A DNA stretch of 56,501 nt. It comes from Pseudoruegeria sp. SK021 (GTDB lineage: Bacteria; Pseudomonadota; Alphaproteobacteria; Rhodobacterales; Rhodobacteraceae). Every line of letters begins with the position of its first letter. Position 1 is the stretch's first letter. The translations under genes and the position numbers were made by a program. Below are positions 1-8,962 of the stretch, one piece after another. The stretch is taken from assembly GCF_002119405.1 (NCBI RefSeq), contig NZ_MTBG01000023.1, positions 1 to 56,501 on the forward strand, in the 5' to 3' direction. Below the pieces are notes generated by a model. The model saw nothing but the letters and a program-made list of their open reading frames with translations, did no database searches and had not been told where the DNA came from.

Positions 1-1087
1 ATGTTTCAGGATAGGGGGCGCTGTGGTCCAAAGGCATATCCTGTCCCAGATAAAGGCGCCCGGTCATATATTGCGCCACCAAGAAACGCACCAGAACCCC
101 GATCAGCGCTGAGACCGGGACCGCGACCAACATCCCGACAAAGCCGAACAGCGCGCCAAAAATCGACAGCGCCAGCAACAGCCAGACCGGATGCAGGCCG
201 ACGCTTTTCCCAACCAGATTGGGGGTCAGCACGTTGCCTTCGATCACTTGGCCCAGAAAGAAGATGCCCGCGATGACGCCGATCATCAGCGGATCGCCCC
301 AAAACTGAAACAGCGCCAGTCCGATGGCCAGAACGCCACCGACCAACGCACCGACATAGGGAATGAACGAAACCGCTCCGGCCAGAAAGCCAACGAACAG
401 GCCGAAATTCAGCCCCGCCAGCATCAGCGCCACCGCATAAAACGTGCCTTGAATAAAACACACCATGCCTTGTCCCCGGATGAACCCGGCTAGGGTCTGA
501 TCCATTTCCTTTGCCAGCCGCCGGATGGTCACGGCATGATCGCGCGGCAGCAGGTCGTCGACCCGGGCCACCATGCGATCCCAATCGACCAACATGTAAA
601 ACGACACCACAGGGACGATGATCAAGAGGACCATAATGTTAACGATGGTCAGCGCCGAGGACATCACCCCTTGGAATACATCGCCGCCCTTGGTCTTCAA
701 CGCCTCGCCCAGCCCGGCCAGCGATTGGCTGACCACAGAATCCTCATAGGACCAGCTGGGGAACCGACCATTGACGTAGGTTTTGACGTTCTCAGCCAAT
801 TGTGGGGCCGAGTTGAACAGATCCACCGCCTGATTGATCAACGTGGGCAGGATCAACAGTGCCGAAAGCGCTGCCACGACGACGAAAAACACCGAAATGA
901 TCGCGGTCGCCACAATGCGCGACAGCCCCCTCCGTTCCAGCCAATCTGCGATCGGATCCAGCAAATAGGCGACGGCGCAGCCCAGAATGAAGGGCAAAAG
1001 CACATTGCCCAAAGCCCAGAGCGTGACCAGAACAACGACGGCCGCGATGCTCCAGTATTTCAATTGCTGTTGAGCGGGATGAGCCAT
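1..1087 (-). CDS. AI-2E family (PerM-like) membrane transporter, 3' end cut by the window
   Basis: The minus-strand frame opening at 1087 (MAHPAQQQLKYW) is uninterrupted to base 2 without a stop, giving 362 residues. The family usually has about 350-370 residues, so only a few C-terminal residues can be missing. A first hydrophobic hairpin (about residues 10-35) is followed by a charged linker with LDPIADWLERRG and a second membrane segment, the usual start of AI-2E/PurR-regulated permease proteins. These are multi-spanning inner-membrane proteins. Members have been linked to autoinducer-2 or ion efflux, but the substrate here is unknown. No strong ribosome-binding site precedes the ATG. The next gene, the RTX gene, is on the same strand but is separated by a terminator, so the permease is probably transcribed on its own. 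Confidence 0.8.
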   Translation of the reverse strand, partial: MAHPAQQQLKYWSIAAVVVLVTLWALGNVLLPFILGCAVAYLLDPIADWLERRGLSRIVATAIISVFFVVVAALSALLILPTLINQAVDLFNSAPQLAENVKTYVNGRFPSWSYEDSVVSQSLAGLGEALKTKGGDVFQGVMSSALTIVNIMVLLIIVPVVSFYMLVDWDRMVARVDDLLPRDHAVTIRRLAKEMDQTLAGFIRGQGMVCFIQGTFYAVALMLAGLNFGLFVGFLAGAVSFIPYVGALVGGVLAIGLALFQFWGDPLMIGVIAGIFFLGQVIEGNVLTPNLVGKSVGLHPVWLLLALSIFGALFGFVGMLVAVPVSALIGVLVRFLVAQYMTGRLYLGQDMPLDHSAPYPET

Positions 1088-1321
1088 GAGGGAATCCGGA
1101 TTGTTGCTTGCAACATGTCCTATATTTACCAACACAATTCAACCGCTGGCGACGGTGCAGCCGCAGGGATTGATGTTCCGGTGCGGGGAGGTTGCGAAAC
1201 GCGCCCGCGCGGCGTCACCCCGTCGATCTGTGCCGAAAGTCGACGGCTTCAGAGGGGGGCAGTTTGCCTGCTGTGGTGGCCCTCAAGCGCGCAGGGCCGA
1301 ACGCCGCGGCGCGTGAACAGC

Positions 1322-1351
1322 AAAAACCCCCGCCCTGTTTCGGGGCGGGGG
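1322..1351 (-). terminator. Rho-independent terminator of the RTX gene
   Basis: Read on the minus strand, a 9-bp GC stem (bases 1343-1351 with 1327-1335, seven-base loop) is followed by five T. It lies about 40 bases past the stop of the RTX gene. The rest of 1088-1391 shows no gene; it should hold the promoter of the AI-2E-type permease, but no clear -35/-10 pair was seen. Confidence 0.85.
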
Positions 1352-1391
1352 TGTGATCGGTCTGATGAAAGTCCGACGGTCGTCCGGCGCG

Positions 1392-4300
1392 TTAAACGAA
1401 GTCGAAATCACTGATCCCAAGATCGGTCGCGGTCACGCCAACAAGGGTGATCTGGTGCGCCGCATTGCCGACTTCATGAAGAACCGTATTGGCGCCGTCT
1501 TGGGTAATTCTGAGGTCCGACAGCGCGTTAATGGTGGAGTGGCCGGTGAAGTCCAGCCGGTCCGTGCCATCGGCATAATCCTTGACCACGTCCTTGCCGA
1601 ACGCGTTCGACCACGCAAAGCTGTCCGCTCCAGCCCCGCCAAGATAGAAGTCGTCTCCGGCCTGACCTTCGAGGAAATCATTGCCGGTCGACCCGATCAG
1701 CGCGTCGTTTCCAGCGCCGCCGAACATCACGTCATTGCCCGTGCCGCCGTAGAAGATGTCGCCAGAGGCGCCGCCGGTCAGCGTGTCGTTGCCGGTTCCT
1801 CCGGCGATGGTGATTGCGGTGGCCATGCCGGTGGCGTCGATGACATCCGCGCCGTGAAGGCCATTGATCCGCTCCAATCCCAGCCAACTGCCGATGGAGA
1901 TCGTCAAGCCGGTGGTGACGGTGATGACGGCCTTGTCTTGGCCGGCCCCCGCATTGCGGACCTCGTCGCCGGATTCGCCGATCAGGAAGACGTCATCCCC
2001 TGCGCCGCCGAAGAACAGATCGTTGCCTGAATTGCCGAGCAACGTGTCGTTTCCAGCGCCACCAATCAGCGTGTCGTTGCCTTCGCCACCGATCAAGACG
2101 TCGTTGCCGAGACCACCGGTCAACTTGTCGTTGCCGCCATCACCGAACAACAGCAGATCGCTGGTCTGGCTCGACCCATCGACCACGTCATTTCCGGTAT
2201 AGCCGTTGACGCGCTCGACGCCGCTCCAGCCGGTCATGTTCAGGTTGACCCCAGAGGCGTCGTTGAACTGGGCCTTGTCATAGCCAACCGTGCCGGTATC
2301 GGTCACAATATCAGACCCAGAGACGATGAACTCGTCCGCATTTTCGCCGCCGTCCATCAGGTTGGCGCCGAACGAGCCAATTAGCAGGTCGTTGCCGTCG
2401 CCGCCGAGCAGGGTGTCATTGCCCGATCCGCCGACCAACAAGTCATCTGCATAGCTGCCGTCGAGGTAATCGTCGCCCGCGTTCCCGTACAACACATCGA
2501 AGCCACCATTGCCATAGAGGCTATCGTTGCCGTTGCCGCCGTTGATCGTGTCGTCGCCGGGGCCGCCGCTCATCTTGTCGTGGCCTGAGGGATCGTTGAA
2601 CATGTCGTCGCCGACTGTGCCGGTCAAAGTGCTGTTGCCAGCCCCGCCCGTGACGGTAATGCCGGGGTTGGCAATCTCGATCGCCAGCGTTTTCAGCGAG
2701 ACATTGCCTGCGGCATCTGTGGCCCGTACGGTGATCGTGCGCTCGCCCTTGCCGCTATAGGCCGTTGCCAACGTGGCCTGCTGAAGGTTGCCCGTACCCG
2801 TTCCGGCCGCGACATAGCCGCCGCCATCGCCCCAGTTGATCGCGAGTGACGCGCCTGCTTCTGCGGTGAAGGCGATGGTCGGGGTGGTGTCCAAGGTCGC
2901 GTTGTCGGTGTTCGAAATGCCGGTGTCGCTGGCGTCGGTCAGGTCAATCTGAGTCAGCGACGGCGCACGGGTGTCCAGCGTCACAGTCATGGATTGGGTC
3001 GTCGACAAGCCGCCGGCATCGGTGGCGCGCACTTGAATGGTCTTGGTCCCCGTGGTGCCATAAGCCCCGGACAACGTCAGTTGCTGAAGCAACCCGGTGG
3101 CCGTTCCCGCGTTGATGAACCCGGCGCCATTGCCCCAGTTCACGGCCAGCTTCGAGCCCGCCGTGACTGCAAATTCGATGGTCGGGGTCGTATCCGACGT
3201 CACGCTGTCCCCAGCCGTGCCAGTGTCGCTCGCGTTGGACAACGCCACGTATCTGGGTGCCAGATCGAAAACGCTGACGCCATCATCCCGGAAACCGGCG
3301 GTGAGAAGGTAGGTGTTGCCGTCCACGGTCACGGCGGTTTCGGAATAGATGTATTCCATCGCGACCGAGCTGTTGTCGTCCAGATTTGCAATATTGGTCA
3401 AACTGCCATTCGCGGCGACGGAAAACACGCTGACGCCGTTATCGGTAATGCCGCCCGCAAACAGCAACGTTTGGCCGTTCGCCGTGATCGTGCTGAGCGA
3501 ACTGACCGCATCCAAATTCATCGTGCTGGTATCCGAGACGTTGAACACGTTCGTCAGGATGCCGTTGGAATTGATGGAAAACACGCTGATGCCGTCATCA
3601 AGGGTTCCGGCGGCGAACAGATAGGTTTTGCCGCCAATGACGGTCGTTGTCAGCGCACTGGCCCCGGCCAGATGCGTGGTCGCGGTGTCGAATACGTTCT
3701 GTATCGAGGTCAGGCCCGCGCCATTGACTGAAAATGCGCTGATGCCGTGGTCGTCGCCTCCGGCGCCGTAAAGATAGGTTTTGGCGCCGATCGTGGCGGT
3801 GACCAACGCTTGGACTCCGTCCAGCGCCCGTGCGCCGGTGTCGAAAACGGTCGCGACGCTGCCGAGGCTGCCGCCCGATCCGATCTTGAACATGCTGATC
3901 CCGTTATCGTCGGAGCCAGCGGTGAACAGATAGGTTGAAGATCCAATGGTTGTCGAAGTGAGGGCGCGCACATCTTCTAGCGCGAGGCCAGCCGTGTCGC
4001 TCACATTGCCGACAGTGGTCAGGCGGCCGTTATTGGCGACCGAAAATACACTGAGCCCATTGTCCGAGCTGCCTGCTGCGAACAGATAGGTTGCAGTGCC
4101 AACTTTGGTGACATGAAGGTCTTCGATCTGACTAAGATTCAGCGTCGCTGTGTCCGTAATGTTGAAGACACTCGTCAATGCACCGGATGCGCCAAGGGAA
4201 AACACGCTGATGCCGCCGTCGTAATATCCGCCGGCGAACACATAGGTGGTGGATCCGACAACCGCGGTGGTCAGACTCTCGGCACCGTCCAGCTGCAAGA

Positions 4301-4925
4301 CATCATTGTCAGATACGGTTTGGATCAGTTCATAATTGTAAAGAAAGGTCGGCTTGGCCAAGCGCGGCGCGTAGGATGCCATGGCCGCTGGCGCGAAGGC
4401 GGGGGCCAGACCACCGGGCAGTACAAAGCTGTCTGGATTATGATCTCCGACAATGCCGTCCGTTCCGACCACCGTCCGATTGACAGCGTCTGACAGTGCG
4501 GCAATCAGGGCGATTCCCTCAGGGCCGGCAGCAACTTCGCACGCCGTCAGGGCAACCGTGGCATTCGGGGCCAGCGCCGCTCCGATCCGTGCCAGAACAT
4601 CCGCCTGACCCGGAAGGCTGGCAGTGGTCAGTGCCGTCATCCCAAGAAACAGGGCGCCGGGCTGACCATGGGCGACGATGTGCACTGCCGCATAAGGCGT
4701 ATCGGCGGTTTCCAGCGCGGCTGCGATCGCATCAAGCGGGCAAGTGCCGGTGGACAACTGCAAAACAGTATGGCCCGAGGCCAACCCTTGGGTGAGGGTG
4801 GCGGCTTGGGGAACATTTGCGTCCAGAACCACCAGCGCGGATGCGCCGCTGGGCTGTGTTGCGTCACGCTCAGTGTGTGATGCAGACGCGTCCGGGCTCA
4901 GAACAGAGATCGACATTGGTACCAT
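1392..4925 (-). CDS. Large secreted RTX protein: DUF4347, seven propeller-like repeats, Ig-like repeats, calcium-binding tail
   Basis: 1177 residues. Residues about 30-170 match DUF4347 (VVLDANV, HIVAHGQPGALFLG, LTACEVA). Residues 205-560 hold seven repeats of about 52 residues, each with a core like YLFAAGxxDDGISVFSV (near 228, 280, 332, 385, 436, 487 and 540). The number suggests a seven-bladed beta-propeller. Two Ig/Bap-like units (about 565-655 and 656-750) contain DTTPTI and INWGDGGG. From about 758 to 1105 there are many RTX nonapeptides (GGxGNDxLxG). The C-terminus (FGKDVVKDYADGTDRLDF and after) resembles the type I secretion signal region of Rhodobacterales RTX proteins. There is no N-terminal signal peptide, in keeping with type I export; no exporter genes are in the window. 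An alternative start is Met4 (base 4916). Role in adhesion or the extracellular matrix is inferred. Confidence 0.88.
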   Translation of the reverse strand: MVPMSISVLSPDASASHTERDATQPSGASALVVLDANVPQAATLTQGLASGHTVLQLSTGTCPLDAIAAALETADTPYAAVHIVAHGQPGALFLGMTALTTASLPGQADVLARIGAALAPNATVALTACEVAAGPEGIALIAALSDAVNRTVVGTDGIVGDHNPDSFVLPGGLAPAFAPAAMASYAPRLAKPTFLYNYELIQTVSDNDVLQLDGAESLTTAVVGSTTYVFAGGYYDGGISVFSLGASGALTSVFNITDTATLNLSQIEDLHVTKVGTATYLFAAGSSDNGLSVFSVANNGRLTTVGNVSDTAGLALEDVRALTSTTIGSSTYLFTAGSDDNGISMFKIGSGGSLGSVATVFDTGARALDGVQALVTATIGAKTYLYGAGGDDHGISAFSVNGAGLTSIQNVFDTATTHLAGASALTTTVIGGKTYLFAAGTLDDGISVFSINSNGILTNVFNVSDTSTMNLDAVSSLSTITANGQTLLFAGGITDNGVSVFSVAANGSLTNIANLDDNSSVAMEYIYSETAVTVDGNTYLLTAGFRDDGVSVFDLAPRYVALSNASDTGTAGDSVTSDTTPTIEFAVTAGSKLAVNWGNGAGFINAGTATGLLQQLTLSGAYGTTGTKTIQVRATDAGGLSTTQSMTVTLDTRAPSLTQIDLTDASDTGISNTDNATLDTTPTIAFTAEAGASLAINWGDGGGYVAAGTGTGNLQQATLATAYSGKGERTITVRATDAAGNVSLKTLAIEIANPGITVTGGAGNSTLTGTVGDDMFNDPSGHDKMSGGPGDDTINGGNGNDSLYGNGGFDVLYGNAGDDYLDGSYADDLLVGGSGNDTLLGGDGNDLLIGSFGANLMDGGENADEFIVSGSDIVTDTGTVGYDKAQFNDASGVNLNMTGWSGVERVNGYTGNDVVDGSSQTSDLLLFGDGGNDKLTGGLGNDVLIGGEGNDTLIGGAGNDTLLGNSGNDLFFGGAGDDVFLIGESGDEVRNAGAGQDKAVITVTTGLTISIGSWLGLERINGLHGADVIDATGMATAITIAGGTGNDTLTGGASGDIFYGGTGNDVMFGGAGNDALIGSTGNDFLEGQAGDDFYLGGAGADSFAWSNAFGKDVVKDYADGTDRLDFTGHSTINALSDLRITQDGANTVLHEVGNAAHQITLVGVTATDLGISDFDFV

Positions 4926-5109
4926 TGGTCATGCGGCCTTTGCAGCTGGGTCGCGTCATGAGATGTAAGGGATCATCTACGCAACAGAGTTAAACGTCCA
5001 GACGCTTAGATGAGCGCCTGAGGTCTTGCAACAGGCCGTTAGATAAATGACCGTTTTGTGGCAAAATGTGATCGACCGGCACCGCGCAAGCCGCTGTATG
5101 ATGCAGCCG

Positions 5110-5147
5110 CGCGGCCCGGACTTCGTGGGGTTCTGGCGCGGGCCGCG
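5110..5147. repeat. Inverted repeat (9-bp arms) between gloA and the RTX gene
   Basis: Bases 5110-5118 (CGCGGCCCG) are perfectly complementary to 5139-5147, with a 20-base spacer. It sits about 60 bases past the stop of the minus-strand glyoxalase gene and could help end its transcript, but there is no T-tract. Nothing else was recognised in 4926-5205, which must contain the RTX promoter. Confidence 0.35.
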
Positions 5148-5205
5148 GTCCGATCAGGGTCCCGCACCCCTGCGCTTTAGTTCCGATGCCGCATCCGGCG
5201 ACGGC

Positions 5206-5634
5206 TTACCAGTGGCCGGTATTTTCCATGCTGGCCCATGGTTCTTGCACCGGCAAACGATCGCCCATCTGAAGCAGTTCGATCGAGATATTGTCGGGCG
5301 AGCGTACGAACGCCATGTGGCCATCACGGGGCGGGCGATTGATGATCACACCGTTGTCTTGCAGATGCTGACACATGTCGTAGATGTTCTCGACCTCATA
5401 GGCCAAATGCCCGAAATTGCGGCCGTCCGCAGGCAGGGCATCATCCCCATCCCAGTTATGGGTCAGTTCGACAGGGCATTCGGATTGACCGGGAGGGGCC
5501 AGAAAGATCAGCGAAAAGCGGCCGGCCTCGTGATCGACACGGCGCGTTTCTTCTAATCCCAGAAGGCGATAGAATGCCATCGATGCCTCAAGGTCTTTGA
5601 CGCGAACCATGGTGTGCAGGTATTTGATCTTCAT
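5206..5634 (-). CDS. gloA: Lactoylglutathione lyase (glyoxalase I), VOC family
   Basis: 142 residues from ATG 5634, which has GGAG eight bases upstream (5643-5646). A longer reading frame begins at 5694 but lacks that site, and the family normally begins at MKIKYLHTMVRV. The four expected metal ligands of glyoxalase I are visible: His in YLHTMVRV, Glu in CPVELTHNWD, His in NFGHLAYEV and Glu in ISIELLQ. The enzyme isomerises the methylglyoxal-glutathione hemithioacetal to S-lactoylglutathione in the cytoplasm. Two VOC halves are visible (about 5-60 and 70-125), as in single-module GloA dimers. It stands alone, downstream of the thyX remnant on the other strand. Confidence 0.9.
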   Translation of the reverse strand: MKIKYLHTMVRVKDLEASMAFYRLLGLEETRRVDHEAGRFSLIFLAPPGQSECPVELTHNWDGDDALPADGRNFGHLAYEVENIYDMCQHLQDNGVIINRPPRDGHMAFVRSPDNISIELLQMGDRLPVQEPWASMENTGHW

Positions 5635-5825
5635 GTGGGGCGCTCCATTCACTGACTCAATCGGGGCTTTGCCGATGTAAGCTGGGTCTATCATTGGGGC
5701 GGATCGGTGAGAACCGGGAAGTTACGCGGGGTGTCGGGCTTGGACGCGAAGACGGAGGTTGGCCCTTTTGCGTTTCGGAGGCTATGGAAGGCGATAACGT
5801 CTGATTCCTGAACGCGAGTCCGCCT

Positions 5826-6330
5826 ATGCAGTCGACCCAATACCAACTGGACGAGATCGCCGGCTTGTGTGCCAATCCGGTGCCGACCCTGCGCGCCGTC
5901 GGCCCCGGCATGGAGATGCGTTTTTCCACGGCGCATGAAGTGCTGGATCACGACTTCGTCAGGGTGGTCGATTAAATGGGCAACGACTCTGTGATCGTCC
6001 AAGCGGCCCGTGTGAATGCCGGTGCAGGCACCAAGAAGGCGCGCAACGATGCGGGCTTGATCCACTATCTGATGCGGCATTGGCAATCGACGCCGTTTGA
6101 AATGTGCGAAATGACGTTGCACGTGAAATTGGCGTCGCAATATCTCGTCAACAAGCAAGGACGTGGCACCGTTCTGGGGGGCGAGGACGCCGCCCGGGGG
6201 CTTGCGCCTTTGAAATCCAACGCCGACTGCCGCGATGATCACTTTGCGGCGATGCTCGGCCAAGGCGGCCATCAAGGTCTGGCCGGGGTGACTCTGCCTG
6301 ACAACAATAAGGCCCGATGGTATCGGAAAA
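5826..6330 (+). pseudogene. thyX: Decayed thyX (flavin-dependent thymidylate synthase)
   Basis: Residues from ATG 5826 (PVPTLRAVGPGMEMRF, VLDHDFVRVVD) match the start of alphaproteobacterial ThyX. An in-frame TAA at 5973-5975 stands where the family has Tyr (VVDYMGDD). The frame continues with MGNDSVIVQAARV, LIHYLMRHWQSTPFEMCE and LHVKL. At about 6131/6132 the sequence jumps to YLVNKQGRG and EDAARGL, which in intact ThyX lie some 36 residues further on. The lost stretch contains the signature RHRTANxNEYSxRYS, which binds FAD and dUMP. Similarity fades after LPDNNKARWYRK at about 6329, and the C-terminal third is missing. A stop, an active-site deletion and 3' loss make function very unlikely. 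The alignment is from memory of family sequences. An intact thyA follows. Confidence 0.85.
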
Positions 6331-6600
6331 CCTCAGGTAACCAGTTGACGGCGGAGTTTTACCTAGCCTTCTCAAGAATAAAGCGACTTTTCATAGAGGA
6401 AAATTCTACCCTCTTTTTGAGACGGATTGATCCAGTCCAGCAAACAAGAACCGGCGCGCTAAACCCTGTTTGACTTAAGGGCGAAGGGTGCCAGTTATCG
6501 AAAACCGCTATGGGCCAGTACGAGTAGGCTCTAATCGCATGGCAGTTCGATCCAAGTCTCGGCTCGGTGTCAGTGTTGAAAATGAAAGACGAGAACCAAA

Positions 6601-7434
6601 GTGCGACAGTATCACGAAGCATTGAATGTCATTTTACAGAATGGCGAAGACTCCTCGGATCGTACCGGTACGGGTACGTTGTCTTATTTCGGATTGCAGT
6701 CTCGTTACCGCCTTGCCGACGGGTTCCCGCTGGTTACCACTAAGAAGTTGCATCTGCGGTCCATTATTCACGAGCTGCTATGGTTTCTGTCCGGCGATAC
6801 AAACATAAAGTATCTGAAAGAAAACGGCGTTTCGATTTGGGATGAATGGGCTGATGAGAACGGCGACCTAGGCCCGGTTTATGGGCATCAATGGCGCTCT
6901 TTCCCTGCGCTTGAACCGACAGATCAGCATCTGAATGGAGAGCCTTTGTTCAAAGGGCGTGAGGTCGATCAGATCGCCCAGCTTATTGATATGATCAAGA
7001 CATCGGCTGACAGTCGCCGATTGATCGTTTCAGCTTGGAACCCTGGCGATGTGCCGCGCATGGCTTTGCCGCCATGTCATACGATGTGGCAAGTGCGCAT
7101 TCTGAACAACAAACTGCACCTGCAACTCTATCAGCGATCGGCAGATATGTTTTTAGGGGTGCCGTTCAATATTGCCTCCTATGCCCTTCTTCAGGTGATG
7201 CTGGCCCATGTGACCGGCTACGAACCCGGCGATTTTGTTCATACTTTGGGCGACGCTCACATCTATTCAAACCACATGGATCAGGTGCGGTTACAGCTAT
7301 CTCGAACACCCAAGCCGTTGCCCGAAATCAAAATTAAACGCGATGTGTCATCGATTTTCGATTTTCGCTACGAGGATTTTGAGGTCGTGGGTTATGATCC
7401 GGACCCGGCAATTCGTGCCCCCGTGGCGGTTTGA
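6601..7434 (+). CDS. thyA: Thymidylate synthase ThyA (folate-dependent)
   Basis: 277 residues from a GTG start at 6601; the predicted N-terminus [15 protein letters not shown] lines up with ThyA starts, and no ATG in frame serves better. Visible motifs: DRTGTGTLS (residues 20-28), the GPVYGHQWR segment, LPPCHTMWQ with the catalytic Cys159, [18 protein letters not shown], and HIYSNHMDQ. ThyA methylates dUMP using methylene-tetrahydrofolate and yields dihydrofolate, so it needs a reductase; folA follows after three bases. A short insertion (about residues 103-120) lengthens it relative to 264-residue E. coli ThyA. The base composition of 6340-7911 looks poorer in GC than its surroundings, which fits acquisition by transfer. 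Bases 6331-6600 hold no gene I can recognise; thyA's promoter should be there. Confidence 0.97.
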   Translation: MRQYHEALNVILQNGEDSSDRTGTGTLSYFGLQSRYRLADGFPLVTTKKLHLRSIIHELLWFLSGDTNIKYLKENGVSIWDEWADENGDLGPVYGHQWRSFPALEPTDQHLNGEPLFKGREVDQIAQLIDMIKTSADSRRLIVSAWNPGDVPRMALPPCHTMWQVRILNNKLHLQLYQRSADMFLGVPFNIASYALLQVMLAHVTGYEPGDFVHTLGDAHIYSNHMDQVRLQLSRTPKPLPEIKIKRDVSSIFDFRYEDFEVVGYDPDPAIRAPVAV

Positions 7435-7437
7435 CCG

Positions 7438-7911
7438 ATGATTACTTTGATAGTCGCACGCGATGCAAACGGCGCCATCGGCCGCGAGGGCACCATTCCT
7501 TGGGATGTCCCTGAAGATTTGAAGTCGTTCCAGCGAGAAACGCTGGGGGGCGCGCTGATTATGGGACGCAATACTTGGGACAGTCTTCCTGTTAAGCCAT
7601 TGGCAAGACGTTTGAATATCGTGGTGTCGTCGCGTCCGGACGCAGCGGACACCGTTGTGCCTTCGGTGGAGGCAGCTGTGAAACTGGCATCGGATCAAGG
7701 CTATAACCGAATTTATGGGATTGGCGGCGCCCGGATTTATCAAGAGATGGTCGCGATCGCAGACAGGCTGTTGATCTCAGAAATTGAAATCAAAGTTGAG
7801 GGGGCTGATACGTACTTTCCCAAAATCGACCTGAACAATTGGCGTATGGTCAGTGACAGGCCGTTGCGGATCATTGATCCGAAATGTCGCGTGCGTGAAT
7901 TCATGCGGTGA
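7438..7911 (+). CDS. folA: Dihydrofolate reductase
   Basis: 157 residues, typical DHFR length. The N-terminal strand ITLIVARDANGAIG, the substrate-site stretch IPWDVPEDLKSF (acidic residue pairing with the pterin), IMGRNTWDSLP, NIVVSSRP and the GIGGARIY nucleotide-binding glycines are all present. It reduces dihydrofolate to tetrahydrofolate with NADPH, regenerating what ThyA consumes. It starts three bases after the thyA stop, so the two are co-transcribed and translationally close. It shares the lower-GC look of thyA. The pair probably arrived together and made the neighbouring ThyX dispensable. Confidence 0.96.
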   Translation: MITLIVARDANGAIGREGTIPWDVPEDLKSFQRETLGGALIMGRNTWDSLPVKPLARRLNIVVSSRPDAADTVVPSVEAAVKLASDQGYNRIYGIGGARIYQEMVAIADRLLISEIEIKVEGADTYFPKIDLNNWRMVSDRPLRIIDPKCRVREFMR

Positions 7912-8073
7912 TTATATCGTGAAAATCTGAAACTGTTATTGCCGTTCCATCCTTCGGGAAGGCGTCTTTGATATCACCTACCCGGTCCCAACAAAACGTG
8001 TAGGTGCCGAGTTAGGAGATGTCTGCCCCCTGAGGTTACGGCGACACGCGCGGAACGATATGAAAGGTGAACC

Positions 8074-8409
8074 ATGACTGCACTGACCCTTGTTGGGCTA
8101 AAAACCTGTGACACCTGCCGCAAAGCGCGTAAAGCGCTGACCGAGGCCGGGCACGACGTCACCTTTCAGGATGTCCGCGAGACGCCGCCGACCGTTGACG
8201 ATCTTGCCGGGTGGCTAGAGGCATTTGGCAGTGATCTGGTGAACCGCAAATCTACCACTTGGCGCGGGTTGTCTGAGGCCGAGCGCGCCTGTCCGCCACT
8301 GGCCCAATTGCAGGCGCATCCGGCATTAATGAAACGTCCTGTCCTTGCGGCGGACGGCGCGCTTTATCTGGGATGGGGTCCTGAGACGCAGGCGGCCCTG
8401 CTGGGGTGA
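8074..8409 (+). CDS. ArsC/Spx-family thioredoxin-fold protein
   Basis: 111 residues, usual length for the ArsC/Spx/YffB group. AAGGTG lies upstream of the ATG. The N-terminal strand TLVGLKTCDTCRKARKAL carries a CxxC (Cys12, Cys15) at the active-site position; true arsenate reductases usually have a single Cys there with CxxxxxR. DVRETPPTVDDLAGWLEAFG and NRKSTTWRGL follow the family pattern. A glutathione- or thioredoxin-linked reductase role is plausible, but no arsenic genes are nearby, so arsenate reduction is not claimed. It converges on the bufferin operon with four bases between the stops. The stretch 7912-8073 before it shows only short weak hairpins. Confidence 0.85.
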   Translation: MTALTLVGLKTCDTCRKARKALTEAGHDVTFQDVRETPPTVDDLAGWLEAFGSDLVNRKSTTWRGLSEAERACPPLAQLQAHPALMKRPVLAADGALYLGWGPETQAALLG

Positions 8410-8413
8410 CCGA

Positions 8414-8962
8414 TTAACGCTGGCGCAGAACGAAACGATCGACAGAAATCGGACCGGCGCCACGGACGATCAAAACAATCAGAACAAACACCCAGAAGGT
8501 GCGTTGGTCCATGATCAACGCACCCGACGCGCTGTCGAACCAATGCCCGATCGTCGCGGCATCGGCGTTATGGCCCCAAATGTCGGTCAGGCTTTGTACT
8601 GTGATGAAGCCGATCATGCCGATGGCGGCAAGGCGGGTGAACAGGCCTATTACGATTAGCAACGGCAAGATGAACTCGGCCCAAGTGCCGAACAGCGCGA
8701 TCAGATACTGCATCGTGCTCATCTGACTGACGTCGTAACTGGCCGCCTCCATCGCCTTGGGAAACATCTGCACATAGGCACCGGACGAGGGGAACAGGAA
8801 ACCGAACAGGCCTGTGCCGAGCTTGGTCATGGCCGAGCTCCAGAAGTAACCGAGCAGCACGGCGGCAAAGACAAACCGGGCAAGGCTGGGCAACAGCCAA
8901 GAGCGCGTGGCCCGCTCTAGCAGGTCAAAGGCCCAGTTGTGGAAGCGAATAAGTGCGGTCAT
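8414..8962 (-). CDS. DoxX-family membrane protein, last gene of the bufferin operon
   Basis: 182 residues with four predicted membrane segments (about 28-48, 85-107, 110-130 and 155-172), the DoxX layout. Its ATG overlaps the upstream stop by one base (TGATG), so translation is coupled to the BufC-like gene. DoxX proteins often end operons that encode DUF2282 peptides, MNIO enzymes and DUF2063 partners. Proposed roles include redox partner or quinone-linked functions in the inner membrane; none can be read from this sequence. Residues between segments 1 and 2 form a longer periplasmic loop than in short DoxX proteins. Confidence 0.85.
   Translation of the reverse strand: MTALIRFHNWAFDLLERATRSWLLPSLARFVFAAVLLGYFWSSAMTKLGTGLFGFLFPSSGAYVQMFPKAMEAASYDVSQMSTMQYLIALFGTWAEFILPLLIVIGLFTRLAAIGMIGFITVQSLTDIWGHNADAATIGHWFDSASGALIMDQRTFWVFVLIVLIVRGAGPISVDRFVLRQR

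Noticed and set aside
6-584. Open frame on the minus strand near the window start (192 codons)
   Set aside because: It is out of frame with the AI-2E-type permease, which covers the same bases with membrane-protein features; the composition (Arg/Gly/Ser-rich) is that of a GC-rich shadow frame.
1353-2202. Long plus-strand frames opposite the RTX gene
   Set aside because: They are antisense readings of the regular RTX repeats and have no family match or ribosome-binding site.
1740-2620. Repetitive DNA that looks like tandem repeats
   Set aside because: The periodicity is explained by the coding RTX nonapeptide repeats GGxGNDxLxG on the minus strand; it is not CRISPR or a satellite.
5657-6275. 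Minus-strand frames of 90 and 194 codons over 5657-6275
   Set aside because: They lie opposite the thyX remnant, which has clear family similarity on the plus strand; the antisense frames have none.
6540-6575. GGCAGTTCGATCC, resembling a tRNA T-arm
   Set aside because: No acceptor stem, anticodon arm or D-arm can be folded around it.
8074-8409. Arsenate reductase as a firm call for the CDTC protein
   Set aside because: It has a CxxC rather than the single-Cys ArsC active site and no arsenic genes nearby; only the fold family is supported.
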